Below the pieces are notes generated by a model, which was given only the letters and a program-made list of their open reading frames with translations, was not told the origin of the DNA and ran no database searches. From the NCBI RefSeq assembly GCF_004014855.1, contig NZ_CP034930.1, positions 1 through 64,000 of the forward strand: DNA of 64,000 nucleotides, in the 5' to 3' direction. Made by a program: the position numbers and the translations under genes. Origin of the DNA: Apibacter raozihei. Lineage in GTDB: Bacteria > Bacteroidota > Bacteroidia > Flavobacteriales > Weeksellaceae. Shown here one piece after another: positions 51,745 to 60,704 of the stretch (the first letter of the stretch is position 1; every line of letters begins with the position of its first letter).

Positions 51745-52446
51745 TTATGCTTGAATTATAAAAATGGTTGGTTTTTTATGAAAATCCATTTTTTTCGCTT
51801 TCCATTCCCTGCAACTTAATGTTAAAATTGACTCATCTGGAAGAGTTATATGTGTAGCTACACATAATTGAGTTTGAGGGTGCAAATATTTTAATAAATC
51901 ATCAAATAATGACTGGTTTCGATAAGGAGTTTCCATAAATATTTGTGAAGAACCGGTATTTTTACTGATAGATTCCAGATGTTGAACTGATTTTTTTCGT
52001 TGCTGTGAATCAATAGGAAGATATCCATGAAATGAAAAACTCTGCCCATTGAGTCCACTGGCTATGAGAGCCAGAATAATAGATGAGGGTCCAATTACGG
52101 GGAAAACCCGGATATCATTTCTATGACACCAGGAAACAAGTAAATTACCCGGATCAGCAATGCATGGCAATCCGGCCTCAGAAATCAACCCCATGTTTTC
52201 TCCTTTTTTCAATGGTTCTGCCAACAATTCAATCTCCTGTTGAGAAGTTCGTTTATTTAATACGGAAAACGATAGTTCGCTTTGAATGACTTCCGGACAT
52301 AAAAATTTAATAAACCTTCTGGCTGTTTTTTCATTTTCAGATGCAAAATGCTTTAATTCTTTAAGTAAATTCATTTCTTGTTCTGAAAAAATGTTTTTAG
52401 GTGAATTCTCTCCCAAGAAAGCTGGAAGTAAGTATAAGACTGCCAT
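51745..52446 (-). CDS. RsmI-like tetrapyrrole-methylase-family SAM methyltransferase
   Basis: A 233-residue member of the SAM-dependent tetrapyrrole-methylase superfamily, closest in layout to RsmI (16S rRNA C1402 2'-O-methyltransferase). Visible: the N-terminal VLYLLPAFLGE, GENMGLISEAGLPCIADPG forming the SAM pocket, VFPVIGPSSIILALIASGLNGQSFSFHGYLP, and the late ETPYRNQSLFDDLL. It is shorter than RsmI (about 280) and lacks the C-terminal helical domain, as in a second RsmI-like branch of Bacteroidota. It lies nine bases after gldG on the same strand. The substrate is not established. Confidence 0.85.
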   Translation of the reverse strand: MAVLYLLPAFLGENSPKNIFSEQEMNLLKELKHFASENEKTARRFIKFLCPEVIQSELSFSVLNKRTSQQEIELLAEPLKKGENMGLISEAGLPCIADPGNLLVSWCHRNDIRVFPVIGPSSIILALIASGLNGQSFSFHGYLPIDSQQRKKSVQHLESISKNTGSSQIFMETPYRNQSLFDDLLKYLHPQTQLCVATHITLPDESILTLSCREWKAKKMDFHKKPTIFIIQA

Positions 52447-52455
52447 AATAAGTAT

Positions 52456-54123
52456 CTAATTAAATTTCTTTTTTCTTATCCATATACAAACAATACCTAG
52501 AATCAGAATAAAGCCTACAGGCAGTAACAAATTTAACCATTGCCAGTAAGAGCGCTCCATTACAATAGACTGTTTATCCAGTAATCTCATTTGCAGGGTA
52601 CGATTTCGTAAAGCCATTAACCCACTATCATCCAGGAGATAATCCAAAGCATTGATTAAAAACTCTTCATTACCATAGGTAATTCCTGTAGAATAATCAA
52701 GCCCTAATGGTAAAGGTTGCCCTTTAATTACCTGATTTCTTGCAATATCTCCATCGGAGACAACAATCATTTTATTTTTAGGTGAAACCTTAATAAAATC
52801 CTTAATTTTCGAAGACTCTATTCTATCCGCATACGATGATGAAAATTTTCCTTCCATTAATACAGCCATAATTTGCGGACCTTTATTGTAAGATCCAACG
52901 TTCATGCTATCCATAGCAGATACTTTGGCTTCTTCAAGAGACACATAGGAAGGTACTCCCTGAATACTGGTGTATGGCGAACTTTGATATAAAATAGTTT
53001 TCTTTACTCCTGGTGTATCTAATGTATCAATTGGAGACGGAAACTCAAATCTTACAGGATTTAAATTTTTAGTTATAGGACTATTATTAAGTGAAAAACT
53101 TAAAGGAAAATATACCCACGGAACCCGTGCATTTTGTGCATTTCCTTGTACTGTTCCTACTTGAAGATTTATATAGGTTGGACTTTGTAAATCTTTAATC
53201 ATCCCGGAATTTATACGCACTCCATAGGAAAATAAGAGATCCGTAAGGTTTAGATCATAAGGATAAGCCAATATTTTACTGGATTTCAACAAGGTATCCA
53301 TCTCAGCATTAACCTGATCTATAGCCCACAAAGTTTTCCCTCCACTCATTATATATTGATCGATAGTAATTTTTTCTTCTTCTGTAAATGCTTTTCTCGG
53401 TTTGGCTATCACCAATGCATCATAACGTTTCATAGAAGGTAAATCCTCAATCTTTAACGTCTGGCTATCTTTTGGAAAGACCGGACCAAAATTATAACTT
53501 TGAATTATACGACTAGCAAAGCTATACATTTCCAAACGGTTCAATTCTTTCTGGTTAACTAAAATACCTACTGATTTAAGTCTCTTTTTAGATATTTTAT
53601 CTATCGCTTCAATAAAAGCGTATTCAAGGTTTTCTACCGAACGGGCAATTTGCTCTTCACCAGAAATACCGGATTGTTCAATAATTAAAGGAACTGTTCT
53701 ACCATATCCTTTATATTTTATCGTTGCATAAGGATAAATTGATATTTGGGTTGAAACTCCTTCTTTGTTAACATTAAGCATAGATTTCTGGATTCCCATA
53801 GCAGACAAAGTATCCTGTGAAATTCCTTCTTTCTGGGGATCTATAAGATTATAAGAAATATTAGAGTTTAGGCGTTTCATTTCATCCAGCAAACTCAGCG
53901 TTTCCGATTGCAGCTGCTTAAAATTGGCAGGAAAATCACCTTCCAAATAAATATCTACCTCCATAGGTTCATCAACCCTGTCTAAAACCGTCTGAGTAGT
54001 TGCTGATAATGTATAGCGTTTGTCAGAGGTTAAATCGAGTCGATCGTAAACAATTCCTGAAGCCATAATAAGCCCCAATAAAAGAATAATTATCCACCCT
54101 GAATTCTTTCTAATAAAAGCCAT
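52456..54123 (-). CDS. gldG: Gliding-motility ABC-type protein GldG
   Basis: A 555-residue membrane-anchored protein: an N-terminal helix (SGWIIILLLGLIMASGIVYD), a large periplasmic part with YTLSATTQTVLDRVDEPMEV, LEGDFPANFKQLQSETLSLLDEM and GGKTLWAIDQVNAEMDTL, and a C-terminal helix (LLLPVGFILILGIVCIWI) with a basic tail. This is the GldG/IFT52-like family of the GldAFG complex, needed for gliding in Flavobacterium johnsoniae. It overlaps the gldF stop by one base (TAATG). gldA, the ATPase, is not in the window. Confidence 0.93.
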   Translation of the reverse strand: MAFIRKNSGWIIILLLGLIMASGIVYDRLDLTSDKRYTLSATTQTVLDRVDEPMEVDIYLEGDFPANFKQLQSETLSLLDEMKRLNSNISYNLIDPQKEGISQDTLSAMGIQKSMLNVNKEGVSTQISIYPYATIKYKGYGRTVPLIIEQSGISGEEQIARSVENLEYAFIEAIDKISKKRLKSVGILVNQKELNRLEMYSFASRIIQSYNFGPVFPKDSQTLKIEDLPSMKRYDALVIAKPRKAFTEEEKITIDQYIMSGGKTLWAIDQVNAEMDTLLKSSKILAYPYDLNLTDLLFSYGVRINSGMIKDLQSPTYINLQVGTVQGNAQNARVPWVYFPLSFSLNNSPITKNLNPVRFEFPSPIDTLDTPGVKKTILYQSSPYTSIQGVPSYVSLEEAKVSAMDSMNVGSYNKGPQIMAVLMEGKFSSSYADRIESSKIKDFIKVSPKNKMIVVSDGDIARNQVIKGQPLPLGLDYSTGITYGNEEFLINALDYLLDDSGLMALRNRTLQMRLLDKQSIVMERSYWQWLNLLLPVGFILILGIVCIWIRKKKFN

Positions 54124-54851
54124 TATTTCTTTCTTTTAATAAGTTGAACAGATAATAACAGAAATAAGGTTGTAACAAAAAGGAAATATCCTAAATCCCT
54201 TGTATCTACAATTCCTTTGGTAAAACTCATATAATGCTGGTAAAAACCGATTTTCTGCAAAACGTAATCAAAATTCCCCATCAGATTATAAGATGCCAGA
54301 TTTTCAAGTCCGAAAAAGCAGAAAAAACAACAAAATACCCCTACCACAAAAGCTAAAACCTGATTTTTAACTAAAGAAGATGCAAATAAACCAATCGAAG
54401 TAAAAACCAATGATAAAAACAGCAGCCCGATATAACCGCTTAAAATAGTTCCTGTATCAAGATTTCCCAGTGGCAAGCTGATATGATAAAGTGTATAAAT
54501 ATACACCAAGGTAGGTAGTAATGAAAATATAACTAAAACCAGAATAGCAGCATATTTACCCAACACGATCGAGCGGATAGACAGAGGCTGTGAAAACAAC
54601 CACACCAGTGTTCCGTTTTGCTCTTCTTCAGCAATACTTCTCATGGTAAGTGCAGGAATCAGAAACATTAATATCCAAGGAGCAAGAACAAAAAAACTGT
54701 TTAAGGAAGCTCTTCCTATATTAAAAACATTAAAATTATTGTCAAAAAACCATAAAAAAAGAGAACAAATCAGAACAAACGCTATAGCTACTACATAAGC
54801 CCCTATACTTCCGAAATATACTCCTAATTCTTTTTTAAAGATTGATAGCAT
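54123..54851 (-). CDS. gldF: Gliding-motility ABC transporter permease GldF
   Basis: A 242-residue ABC-2-type permease with six predicted helices. It starts MLSIFKKELGVYFGSIGAYVV and contains APWILMFLIPALTMRSIAEEEQNGTLVWLFSQPLS, the typical loop of the family, then SGYIGLLFLSLVFTSIGLFASSL. The order gldF-gldG with a one-base overlap, and the GldG identity, support the name. The HemJ-like gene precedes it by three bases, so the whole run (HemJ-like, gldF, gldG, RsmI-like) is one unit. Confidence 0.93.
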   Translation of the reverse strand: MLSIFKKELGVYFGSIGAYVVAIAFVLICSLFLWFFDNNFNVFNIGRASLNSFFVLAPWILMFLIPALTMRSIAEEEQNGTLVWLFSQPLSIRSIVLGKYAAILVLVIFSLLPTLVYIYTLYHISLPLGNLDTGTILSGYIGLLFLSLVFTSIGLFASSLVKNQVLAFVVGVFCCFFCFFGLENLASYNLMGNFDYVLQKIGFYQHYMSFTKGIVDTRDLGYFLFVTTLFLLLSVQLIKRKK

Positions 54852-54854
54852 TTT

Positions 54855-55427
54855 TTATTTCTTCTTTTTTCTATTAACTACTTTCACAACCATCATTATG
54901 ACAAAAACCAAGGCCACAAAACTTATTAAAAGGCTTAGCCACATTCCCATAAAATATTCTTTGAATATAACAATAAAAATAACAGCAAATAAAATTATTG
55001 TAGCTACTTCATTCATCATACGCAATCGTACCGAAGAGGTTTTGAATGCACCCTTTTTAATATCTCTGATGCTTTTCCAGCTCCAGTAATGATAAAATCC
55101 TAAAGCTGCTACAAATACCAATTTTACATGAAACCACGGTTGCCGTAGAATATAAAAACTGATATCGCCTTTAGTATTTATCATCATAAAAGCACCCGTG
55201 ACCAGCATAATTATTCCTGCCGGAACCGTTATAATATCCCATAAACGAGATATCATATATATATATTGTTTTTGTAGTATTCCCCTTTCAGGCTCAGACT
55301 TATCTTTTGCATCTATATAGTATACAAAAAGACGTATGAGATAAAATATACCTGCGAAATAACTAACCATGAAAATTATGTGAATCGATTTTAGCGCGTA
55401 ATAACTGGGAATATCAGGGATATGCAT
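54855..55427 (-). CDS. HemJ/CopD-family membrane protein
   Basis: A 190-residue protein with five predicted helices and the HemJ-like start YYALKSIHIIFMVSYFAGIFYLIRLFVYY. The conserved histidine and arginine of this family are included. The middle part WDIITVPAGIIMLVTGAFMM, WFHVKLVFVAALGFYHYW carries the second conserved His/Lys cluster. HemJ is a haem-dependent protoporphyrinogen IX oxidase, making protoporphyrin in haem synthesis; the related CopD label covers copper proteins. It leads the gldF-gldG transcript, an unexpected partner for gliding genes. Confidence 0.85.
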   Translation of the reverse strand: MHIPDIPSYYALKSIHIIFMVSYFAGIFYLIRLFVYYIDAKDKSEPERGILQKQYIYMISRLWDIITVPAGIIMLVTGAFMMINTKGDISFYILRQPWFHVKLVFVAALGFYHYWSWKSIRDIKKGAFKTSSVRLRMMNEVATIILFAVIFIVIFKEYFMGMWLSLLISFVALVFVIMMVVKVVNRKKKK

Positions 55428-55596
55428 TCAGATGTTTTTTTTACTTGGCGAATTTACTAAATTTAATATATTTCTGAATCAACTCGTATCAATTCTTACT
55501 TATTACTTTATTAATAAATTTTATTTTATCCGGTAAAATACAAAAATCATGTAAAAATAAATAGTTTCCCATTAAATAATTATCATACGAAATACC

Positions 55597-55604
55597 TACT
55601 TTTG
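55597..55604 (+). promoter_or_regulatory. -7 element of the yagU-like gene
   Basis: TACTTTTG, 31 bases before the ATG; matches TAnnTTTG. Confidence 0.5.
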
Positions 55605-55635
55605 TTATACAATTTTTAACCCTTAAACCTTTAAT

Positions 55636-56187
55636 ATGAATTCAATATCAACTCCTTTATCCAGAAGAAAGGTAAAACTAGCTGTTTGGTTAGGTATCAT
55701 TACCGGAATAATATCTGCTATTGTAAAATTTGGATGGGAAATACCTTTTCCACCCCGCACACCTGAAAGAGACTTAACCAATCCTCCTCAACAACTCCTG
55801 GAACAATTGGGAATGTCTTACGATATGTCTCATCTGGTATATTATTTCAATGGCAATCCACGCCCTATTATGAGCTTTATCGTCCATTTTTCATTTGCTA
55901 TTTTTTTTGCTATTCTCTATTGTGTTATAGCCGAATATAAACCTAAAATAAAATTATGGCAAGGAACAGCTTATGGATTAGTTATTTATATAGTTTTCCA
56001 TGTAATTCTGATGCCTTTGATGGGAACAGTTCCAGCTCCTTGGGATCAACCTTTTGAAGAGCATTTTTCCGAACTTTTCGGACATATGTTCTGGACATGG
56101 ATCATTGAAATTTGCCGAAGAGACATCAGAAATAGAATAACACATGAACCGGATGCTGAAATTCCTTTAACAGCTCCTTTCAGATAA
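55636..56187 (+). CDS. yagU: YagU-like inner membrane protein (DUF1440)
   Basis: A 183-residue membrane protein clearly related to E. coli YagU. It shares SRRKVKLAVWLGIITGIISAIVKFGWEIPFPPRTP at the start, CVIAEYKPKIKLWQGTAYGLV in the middle and SELFGHMFWTWIIEICRRDIRNRITHEPDAEIPL at the end. In E. coli YagU is reported to help acid resistance; the molecular role is unknown. Its patchy occurrence outside Proteobacteria suggests acquisition by transfer, which is inference. A -7 element lies just upstream and hisS follows after about 150 bases. Confidence 0.9.
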   Translation: MNSISTPLSRRKVKLAVWLGIITGIISAIVKFGWEIPFPPRTPERDLTNPPQQLLEQLGMSYDMSHLVYYFNGNPRPIMSFIVHFSFAIFFAILYCVIAEYKPKIKLWQGTAYGLVIYIVFHVILMPLMGTVPAPWDQPFEEHFSELFGHMFWTWIIEICRRDIRNRITHEPDAEIPLTAPFR

Positions 56188-56295
56188 TAGATTTTATTTC
56201 AGAAAATAAATATAATCATTTAAATACTCTTTTATTATAAATTAACTTATACAAAAAGAGAAGCTGCGGGCTGTGTAAAAGTCAAAACTATTCTA

Positions 56296-56303
56296 TAAAT
56301 TTG
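56296..56303 (+). promoter_or_regulatory. -7 element of hisS
   Basis: TAAATTTG, 30 bases before the hisS ATG; matches TAnnTTTG. Confidence 0.55.
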
Positions 56304-56333
56304 CTTAACAATATAACTATAATACAATAAGCT

Positions 56334-57701
56334 ATGAAACCTGGAATTCCTAAAGGAACCCGCGATTTTACTTCAAAAGAAATACAGAAAAGAAGATATA
56401 TCATTTCCCGGCTACAATCTAATTTTGAAAAATTTGGATTTCTTCCTTTAGAAACCCCTTCTTTCGAAAACTTAGATACTCTTACCGGAAAATATGGAGA
56501 AGAAGGAGATCGACTTATATTTAAAATCCTAAACAGCGGCGATTTTTTGGGAGATGCCAGGAAGAAAAGTCCGGATATTGAACAATGGAATTCAAAAAAT
56601 TTAACGGGAATAATTGCTGAGAAAGCCCTACGGTATGATCTTACCGTACCTTTTGCCAGATTTGTAGCTCTGAATCATGGTCAGCTGGCTTTTCCTTATA
56701 AACGATATCAGATACAACCCGTTTGGAGGGCTGACAGACCTCAGAAGGGAAGATATCGTGAATTTTTTCAGTGCGATGCCGATGTGGTAGGATCTACCAG
56801 CCTGTGGTACGAGGTAAGCTTTGTATTGCTTTACGATGCTGCATTTACAAGCCTGAATATACCGGTTGAAATACACCTGAATAACCGTAAATTACTGGCA
56901 GCTATTGCCGAGTATGCAGAAATTGAAAACCAACTGATTGATTTCACCGTAGCTTTGGATAAGCTGGACAAAATTGGTTTAGATAAAGTTCTGGAAGAAA
57001 TGGCAGCTAAAGGTATTTCTCAGGACTCAATTCAAAAATTGGTTCCCATCATTGAACTTTCCGGAAGTTTTGAAGAAAAAATAGCTAAGCTAAAAGATAT
57101 ACTCCAAGATGTAGAAATAGGTCAGGAAGGTATCAAGGAAATGGAATTTATATTTAGTTCCGCTACTTCTGTAGGTTTACAATCAGCTGAACTTGTTTTT
57201 AACCTTACTCTTGCACGCGGTCTAGATTATTATACCGGTACTATATATGAAATTAAGGCTAAAAATGTATCTATTGGTTCCATAGGAGGTGGAGGTAGAT
57301 ACGATAACCTTACAGAAATATTTGGAGTAAAAGGTGTGTCGGGTGTTGGAATTTCTTTTGGACTTGACCGCATTTATCTGGTGATGGAAGAACTAAATCT
57401 CTTTCCGGAATCTACTCAGGTAAACAGGCAAATTCTGTTTTTTAATTTTGGAGATCAGGAAAGCCTGGAAGCTTTAAAGCTTATTCAAAAATTACGAAAT
57501 CAAAATATTGCCTGCGATTTGTATCCTGACAAGGCTAAAATTCAAAAGCAGTTCACGTATGCAGAAAAAAACGGAATACAGTTTGTAGCTTTTTATGGAG
57601 AAAGTGAAATAGCGTCTGAGTCTGTAACTCTGAAAAATATTACTACCGGTGAACAGGAAACACTTCCTGCCAGCGGAATTTTTGCTTTTATAAATCAATA
57701 G
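56334..57701 (+). CDS. hisS: Histidyl-tRNA synthetase
   Basis: HisRS, a class II synthetase of 455 residues. Motif 1 is around [17 protein letters not shown], the catalytic loop at [15 protein letters not shown], and motif 2 at [32 protein letters not shown]. The histidine-specific boxes are [15 protein letters not shown] and [11 protein letters not shown]; motif 3 is at [15 protein letters not shown]. The C-terminal anticodon-binding domain starts near [18 protein letters not shown]. All expected parts are present. The acetyltransferase gene follows after three bases. Confidence 0.97.
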   Translation: MKPGIPKGTRDFTSKEIQKRRYIISRLQSNFEKFGFLPLETPSFENLDTLTGKYGEEGDRLIFKILNSGDFLGDARKKSPDIEQWNSKNLTGIIAEKALRYDLTVPFARFVALNHGQLAFPYKRYQIQPVWRADRPQKGRYREFFQCDADVVGSTSLWYEVSFVLLYDAAFTSLNIPVEIHLNNRKLLAAIAEYAEIENQLIDFTVALDKLDKIGLDKVLEEMAAKGISQDSIQKLVPIIELSGSFEEKIAKLKDILQDVEIGQEGIKEMEFIFSSATSVGLQSAELVFNLTLARGLDYYTGTIYEIKAKNVSIGSIGGGGRYDNLTEIFGVKGVSGVGISFGLDRIYLVMEELNLFPESTQVNRQILFFNFGDQESLEALKLIQKLRNQNIACDLYPDKAKIQKQFTYAEKNGIQFVAFYGESEIASESVTLKNITTGEQETLPASGIFAFINQ

Positions 57702-57704
57702 AAA

Positions 57705-58193
57705 ATGATTGAACCATTACACATACACCACCTTGATGCCGTGATGCTCCTTGTAGAAGGAGTGATAAAACGAATGAGAGAGTTGGGTATTGAACAATGG
57801 GATGAAGTTTACCCCGCCCGGGATATTATTGAAAAAGATTTGACAAAGCAGCAGGCATATGGCTATTGGGATAATGAAAAATTATCTGCATATACGGTTT
57901 TAAATGAAGAATATGATCAGGAATATTCAACTATAAATTGGATGGTCAATGGAAAAGCATTGATTATTCACCGGTTGATGATAGATGCAGCCAGTCAGGG
58001 AAAAGGAATAGGTAAAAAGTTAGTTGATTTTGCCGAAGAGTATGCAAGTATTCATGGATACCACTCTATCCGGCTGGATGCTTTTTCAAAAAATCCTGCG
58101 GCCCTGCATTTATACGAAAGAAAAAATTATATAAAAAGAGGTGAAGTGAAGTTCCGCAAAGGAATTTTTTACTGTTACGAAAAATCAATTTAA
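57705..58193 (+). CDS. GNAT-family N-acetyltransferase
   Basis: A 162-residue acetyltransferase. The acetyl-CoA binding core is visible as IHRLMIDAASQGKGIGKKLVDFAEEYA, motif A with the Q-x-x-G-x-G/A pattern. It is followed by SIRLDAFSKNPAALHLYERKNYIKRG, motif B. The N-terminal MRELGIEQWDEVYP is common in a GNAT branch labelled ribosomal-protein- or amino-acid-acetylating, but the substrate is not fixed. It starts three bases after hisS and is probably cotranscribed with it and perhaps with the beta-lactamase 34 bases on. Confidence 0.88.
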   Translation: MIEPLHIHHLDAVMLLVEGVIKRMRELGIEQWDEVYPARDIIEKDLTKQQAYGYWDNEKLSAYTVLNEEYDQEYSTINWMVNGKALIIHRLMIDAASQGKGIGKKLVDFAEEYASIHGYHSIRLDAFSKNPAALHLYERKNYIKRGEVKFRKGIFYCYEKSI

Positions 58194-58227
58194 CTTTAAC
58201 GATAGAATCAACTAAAAAACTTAAAAA

Positions 58228-59109
58228 ATGAAAACATCTTTTATTTTATTTTATGTGTTCCTGCTAGGCTCTTTTGCTTTCTGCCAAAAACCTCTGGAAA
58301 AAACAATTAATTCCATAATTAAAAATAAAAAAGCTACCGTAGGTGTAGCCGTCATTTATGACGGGAAAGATACACTCACGGTAAATAATAACTACCACTA
58401 CCCTACCATGAGTGTTTTTAAATTCCATCAGTCGTTGGCTGTATTGGACTACATGGACAAAAACCTATTACCTTTAGAAACACCTTTGTTTCTGAAAAAA
58501 TCAGATTTACGCCCAAATACGTATAGTCCGCTTAGAGACGAACGTCCGGAAGGAAATTTTTCGATCTCTATTGGTGAATTAGTTAAATACACTGTAACAA
58601 AAAGTGATAATAACACGTCTAATGCGTTATTTCATTATATGAGCGGTACGCGGATGACCGATCTATATATCCGTACACTAGGAATTAAAGATTTTGCCAT
58701 TACAGCTACCGAGGCAGAAATGAGTGAAGATTTTAACAACCAATATCTGAACTGGACAACTCCATTAGCTGCGGCACGTCTTTTAGAAGTTTTCCTGAAA
58801 GATGATTTGGTATCTAAAGATACCCGCGATTTTTTGGTGAATGCTATGGTGCAAACAACCACAGGCCCGGATAAACTGAAGGCTTTGCTGCCGGCAACTA
58901 CTAAAATAGGTCATAAAACCGGAAGTTCTGCTCGTAGCAAAGAAGGTCTTAAAGTAGCAGACAACGATATAGGGTTTGTAGCTCTGCCCAATGGCAAACA
59001 ATATTCTATTGCTGTTTTTGTAATGAACTCTATGGAAAGTGATAAAACCAATGCTCGCATTATAGCCGATATTTCTAAAGCGGTCTATGACTTTTATAAA
59101 AATAAATAA
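58228..59109 (+). CDS. Class A beta-lactamase (subclass A2-like)
   Basis: A 293-residue serine beta-lactamase with signal peptide (ILFYVFLLGSFAFCQ). Active-site boxes in order: S62-VF-K65 (SxxK); S126-D-N128 in VTKSDNNTSN; the omega-loop acid near Glu162 in TEAEMSEDF; and H229-K-T-G232 with SSARS. The layout (SDN-NTSN, TEAEM, GHKTGSS) is that of the A2 group (CME, CIA, CGA, VEB, PER, CfxA relatives), common as intrinsic enzymes in Weeksellaceae. Hydrolysis of penicillins and probably some cephalosporins is expected. It lies in the hisS/GNAT run and is closed by a terminator; no transposon is visible around it. Confidence 0.93.
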   Translation: MKTSFILFYVFLLGSFAFCQKPLEKTINSIIKNKKATVGVAVIYDGKDTLTVNNNYHYPTMSVFKFHQSLAVLDYMDKNLLPLETPLFLKKSDLRPNTYSPLRDERPEGNFSISIGELVKYTVTKSDNNTSNALFHYMSGTRMTDLYIRTLGIKDFAITATEAEMSEDFNNQYLNWTTPLAAARLLEVFLKDDLVSKDTRDFLVNAMVQTTTGPDKLKALLPATTKIGHKTGSSARSKEGLKVADNDIGFVALPNGKQYSIAVFVMNSMESDKTNARIIADISKAVYDFYKNK

Positions 59110-59133
59110 AAATATTTTTCAATAAAAACTAAA

Positions 59134-59167
59134 GGGCAGAATTAGTAAAACTAGTTCTGCCTTCTTT
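59134..59167. terminator. Terminator after the beta-lactamase gene
   Basis: Stem GGCAGAATTAGT / ACTAGTTCTGCC (one G-U pair) with a three-base loop, followed by a T-rich run. It may serve both convergent genes. Confidence 0.7.
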
Positions 59168-59194
59168 AAATCCAGATTTCCCTTATAGGCATTG

Positions 59195-59464
59195 TTAAAT
59201 TTTAGTTTTTAATTGATCCAATATTTCCAACTCTTCTTCCGGAAGCAACCCTTCGGCCAGGTCCAGTAAGTTATAAATGTCCCATTTACTATGCGCTACA
59301 AGTTCTGGAGTTTCTATCTCTGTCAGTAGTAAGGTTCTAAGTATTTTTAGTATAGACTGTAATGTATACCCCAACTTCTGATAGCTTTCCATTTGAACTG
59401 GCAAAGGTAAGCTAATTAAATATTCTGCAATTTTTTCCTTACTTTTTTCTTTTTCTATACTCAT
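59195..59464 (-). CDS. Small helical protein, unknown function
   Basis: An 89-residue soluble protein predicted all-helical: a charged start (MSIEKEKSKEKIAEYLI), then YQKLGYTLQSILKILRTLL and WDIYNLLDLAEGLLPEEELEILDQL. No family is recognised. A TAAATTTG element on the minus strand (59483-59490) with a TTG 23 bases further up is a plausible promoter. It is divergent from the XRE regulator across about 155 bases and may be regulated by it; that is inference from position only. Confidence 0.65.
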   Translation of the reverse strand: MSIEKEKSKEKIAEYLISLPLPVQMESYQKLGYTLQSILKILRTLLLTEIETPELVAHSKWDIYNLLDLAEGLLPEEELEILDQLKTKI

Positions 59465-59585
59465 TTGCTTTTAACTTATCCCCAAATTTAAAAACTACAA
59501 ATGTTGTATTATACAATTACTTCTTTATAATAACAAATGAAAACTTTGTATTTTACAAATGTGACGTTTTTATCTGTATTTTTGT

Positions 59586-59593
59586 TACTTTTG
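59586..59593 (+). promoter_or_regulatory. -7 element of the XRE regulator
   Basis: TACTTTTG, 26 bases before the ATG. The region 59495-59570 between the divergent genes has several ACAAATG/TTTGTA words that could be operator half-sites. Confidence 0.5.
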
Positions 59594-59619
59594 TAATGCA
59601 TTAAAATATTATCTATATT

Positions 59620-60036
59620 ATGAATACCGATACCGCTCCAAAAAAAGCACATCATGGAAGAAATATCAAGCGTTTACGTGAAATGTTGGGAATAAAACAG
59701 GAAACTATTGCTATTGATTTAGATGTTACTCAACAATCAATTTCTGATATGGAACAAAAAGAAGTTATTGCAGATTCAATATTAGAAAAAGTTGCTAAAA
59801 CGCTAAATGTTCCGGTAGAGGCTATTAAAAATATGAGTGATGATACAACCATTAATTATATTAATACTTTTAATGATACTGTAACTAATAATAATGGTGC
59901 TCCTTTCTCTTATAATTATAATTGTACGTTCAATGCTATAGATAAAATTGTGGAACTGTACAATGAAAAGGAAGCTTTGTATGAGCGTATGTTGAAAGAG
60001 AAAGATGCATTGCTGGAAAAGTTTTTGAGTAAATAA
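59620..60036 (+). CDS. XRE-type helix-turn-helix regulator
   Basis: A 138-residue DNA-binding protein. Residues about 14-68 are a Cro/CI-type helix-turn-helix (IKRLREMLGIKQETIAIDLDVTQQSISDMEQKEVI). The middle part is Asn/Thr-rich (TINYINTFNDTVTNNNGAPFSYNYN) and the end is a coiled-coil-like helix (IVELYNEKEALYERMLKEKDALLEKF) that probably dimerises. This HTH plus coiled-coil build is frequent in Flavobacteriia. The target is unknown; the small divergent gene at 59195-59464 is a candidate. A perfect terminator follows. Confidence 0.88.
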   Translation: MNTDTAPKKAHHGRNIKRLREMLGIKQETIAIDLDVTQQSISDMEQKEVIADSILEKVAKTLNVPVEAIKNMSDDTTINYINTFNDTVTNNNGAPFSYNYNCTFNAIDKIVELYNEKEALYERMLKEKDALLEKFLSK

Positions 60037-60059
60037 AGATTATCTGATTTTATACTATT

Positions 60060-60093
60060 AAAAAGAGGTTTTATTATGAAAACCTCTTTTTTA
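60060..60093 (+). terminator. Terminator of the XRE regulator
   Basis: Perfect 12-base stem (AAAAGAGGTTTT / AAAACCTCTTTT) with a six-base loop and T-run. Confidence 0.92.
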
Positions 60094-60324
60094 TTATATG
60101 CTTTACTTTTTTCTTAATAAAAAAGTATTAAAAAATCAAGATTCTGTATGAATTCAGCTTGAAAATTAAAGTTTCAAAGCTAAATGAGTTTAACTTTATG
60201 GCTTAAGCATTTAAACTGTTTTCTACACATATATTCTAATAATTTTTAGTTAAAAAAATATATATTTGTCCTTGTTTTTTTATAAAAAATATACTATTTA
60301 ACATTTAATTTATTAAAACTAAAC

Positions 60325-60693
60325 TTGAAATATTTTACTATCTTTTTATTTGTAACTTTTTTAGCTATACTTCTATTTTATTTGACCTCTGTTCAGGTTA
60401 TAAATCACGAAAAACCCGTAAAGTGTTTAGTCATGAAAGTTTCTTGCAGTTCGAGATCTATAAATTCAATAAATGTGCTTTATAACGAAACCAGATATAG
60501 CGTAGGTATTAGCCCAAATACATGTATGTCCGTTTATCCTGGAAAATATATAAACCTTTACTACAACAAATATTTACATACAGTTTTTTCTAAAGATTCA
60601 ATTTCTATAGAATTACCTGTTAGCTTTTTTATAGTTTTTATAATTTTTACTTTTTTTGAAAGATACATGGCTTATATTGAAAGAAAAAAGTAG
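60325..60693 (+). CDS. Membrane protein with two helices, unknown function
   Basis: A 122-residue protein starting with TTG; no ATG gives a better N-terminus, because the first helix begins at once (KYFTIFLFVTFLAILLFYLT). A second helix lies near the C-terminus (VSFFIVFIIFTFFERYMAYI). The loop between holds three cysteines (KCLVMKVSCSS, PNTCMS) and may be periplasmic and disulfide-bonded. No family is recognised. The next gene follows after 11 bases, so the two may work together. Confidence 0.55.
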   Translation: MKYFTIFLFVTFLAILLFYLTSVQVINHEKPVKCLVMKVSCSSRSINSINVLYNETRYSVGISPNTCMSVYPGKYINLYYNKYLHTVFSKDSISIELPVSFFIVFIIFTFFERYMAYIERKK

Positions 60694-60704
60694 CATATTT
60701 TATT

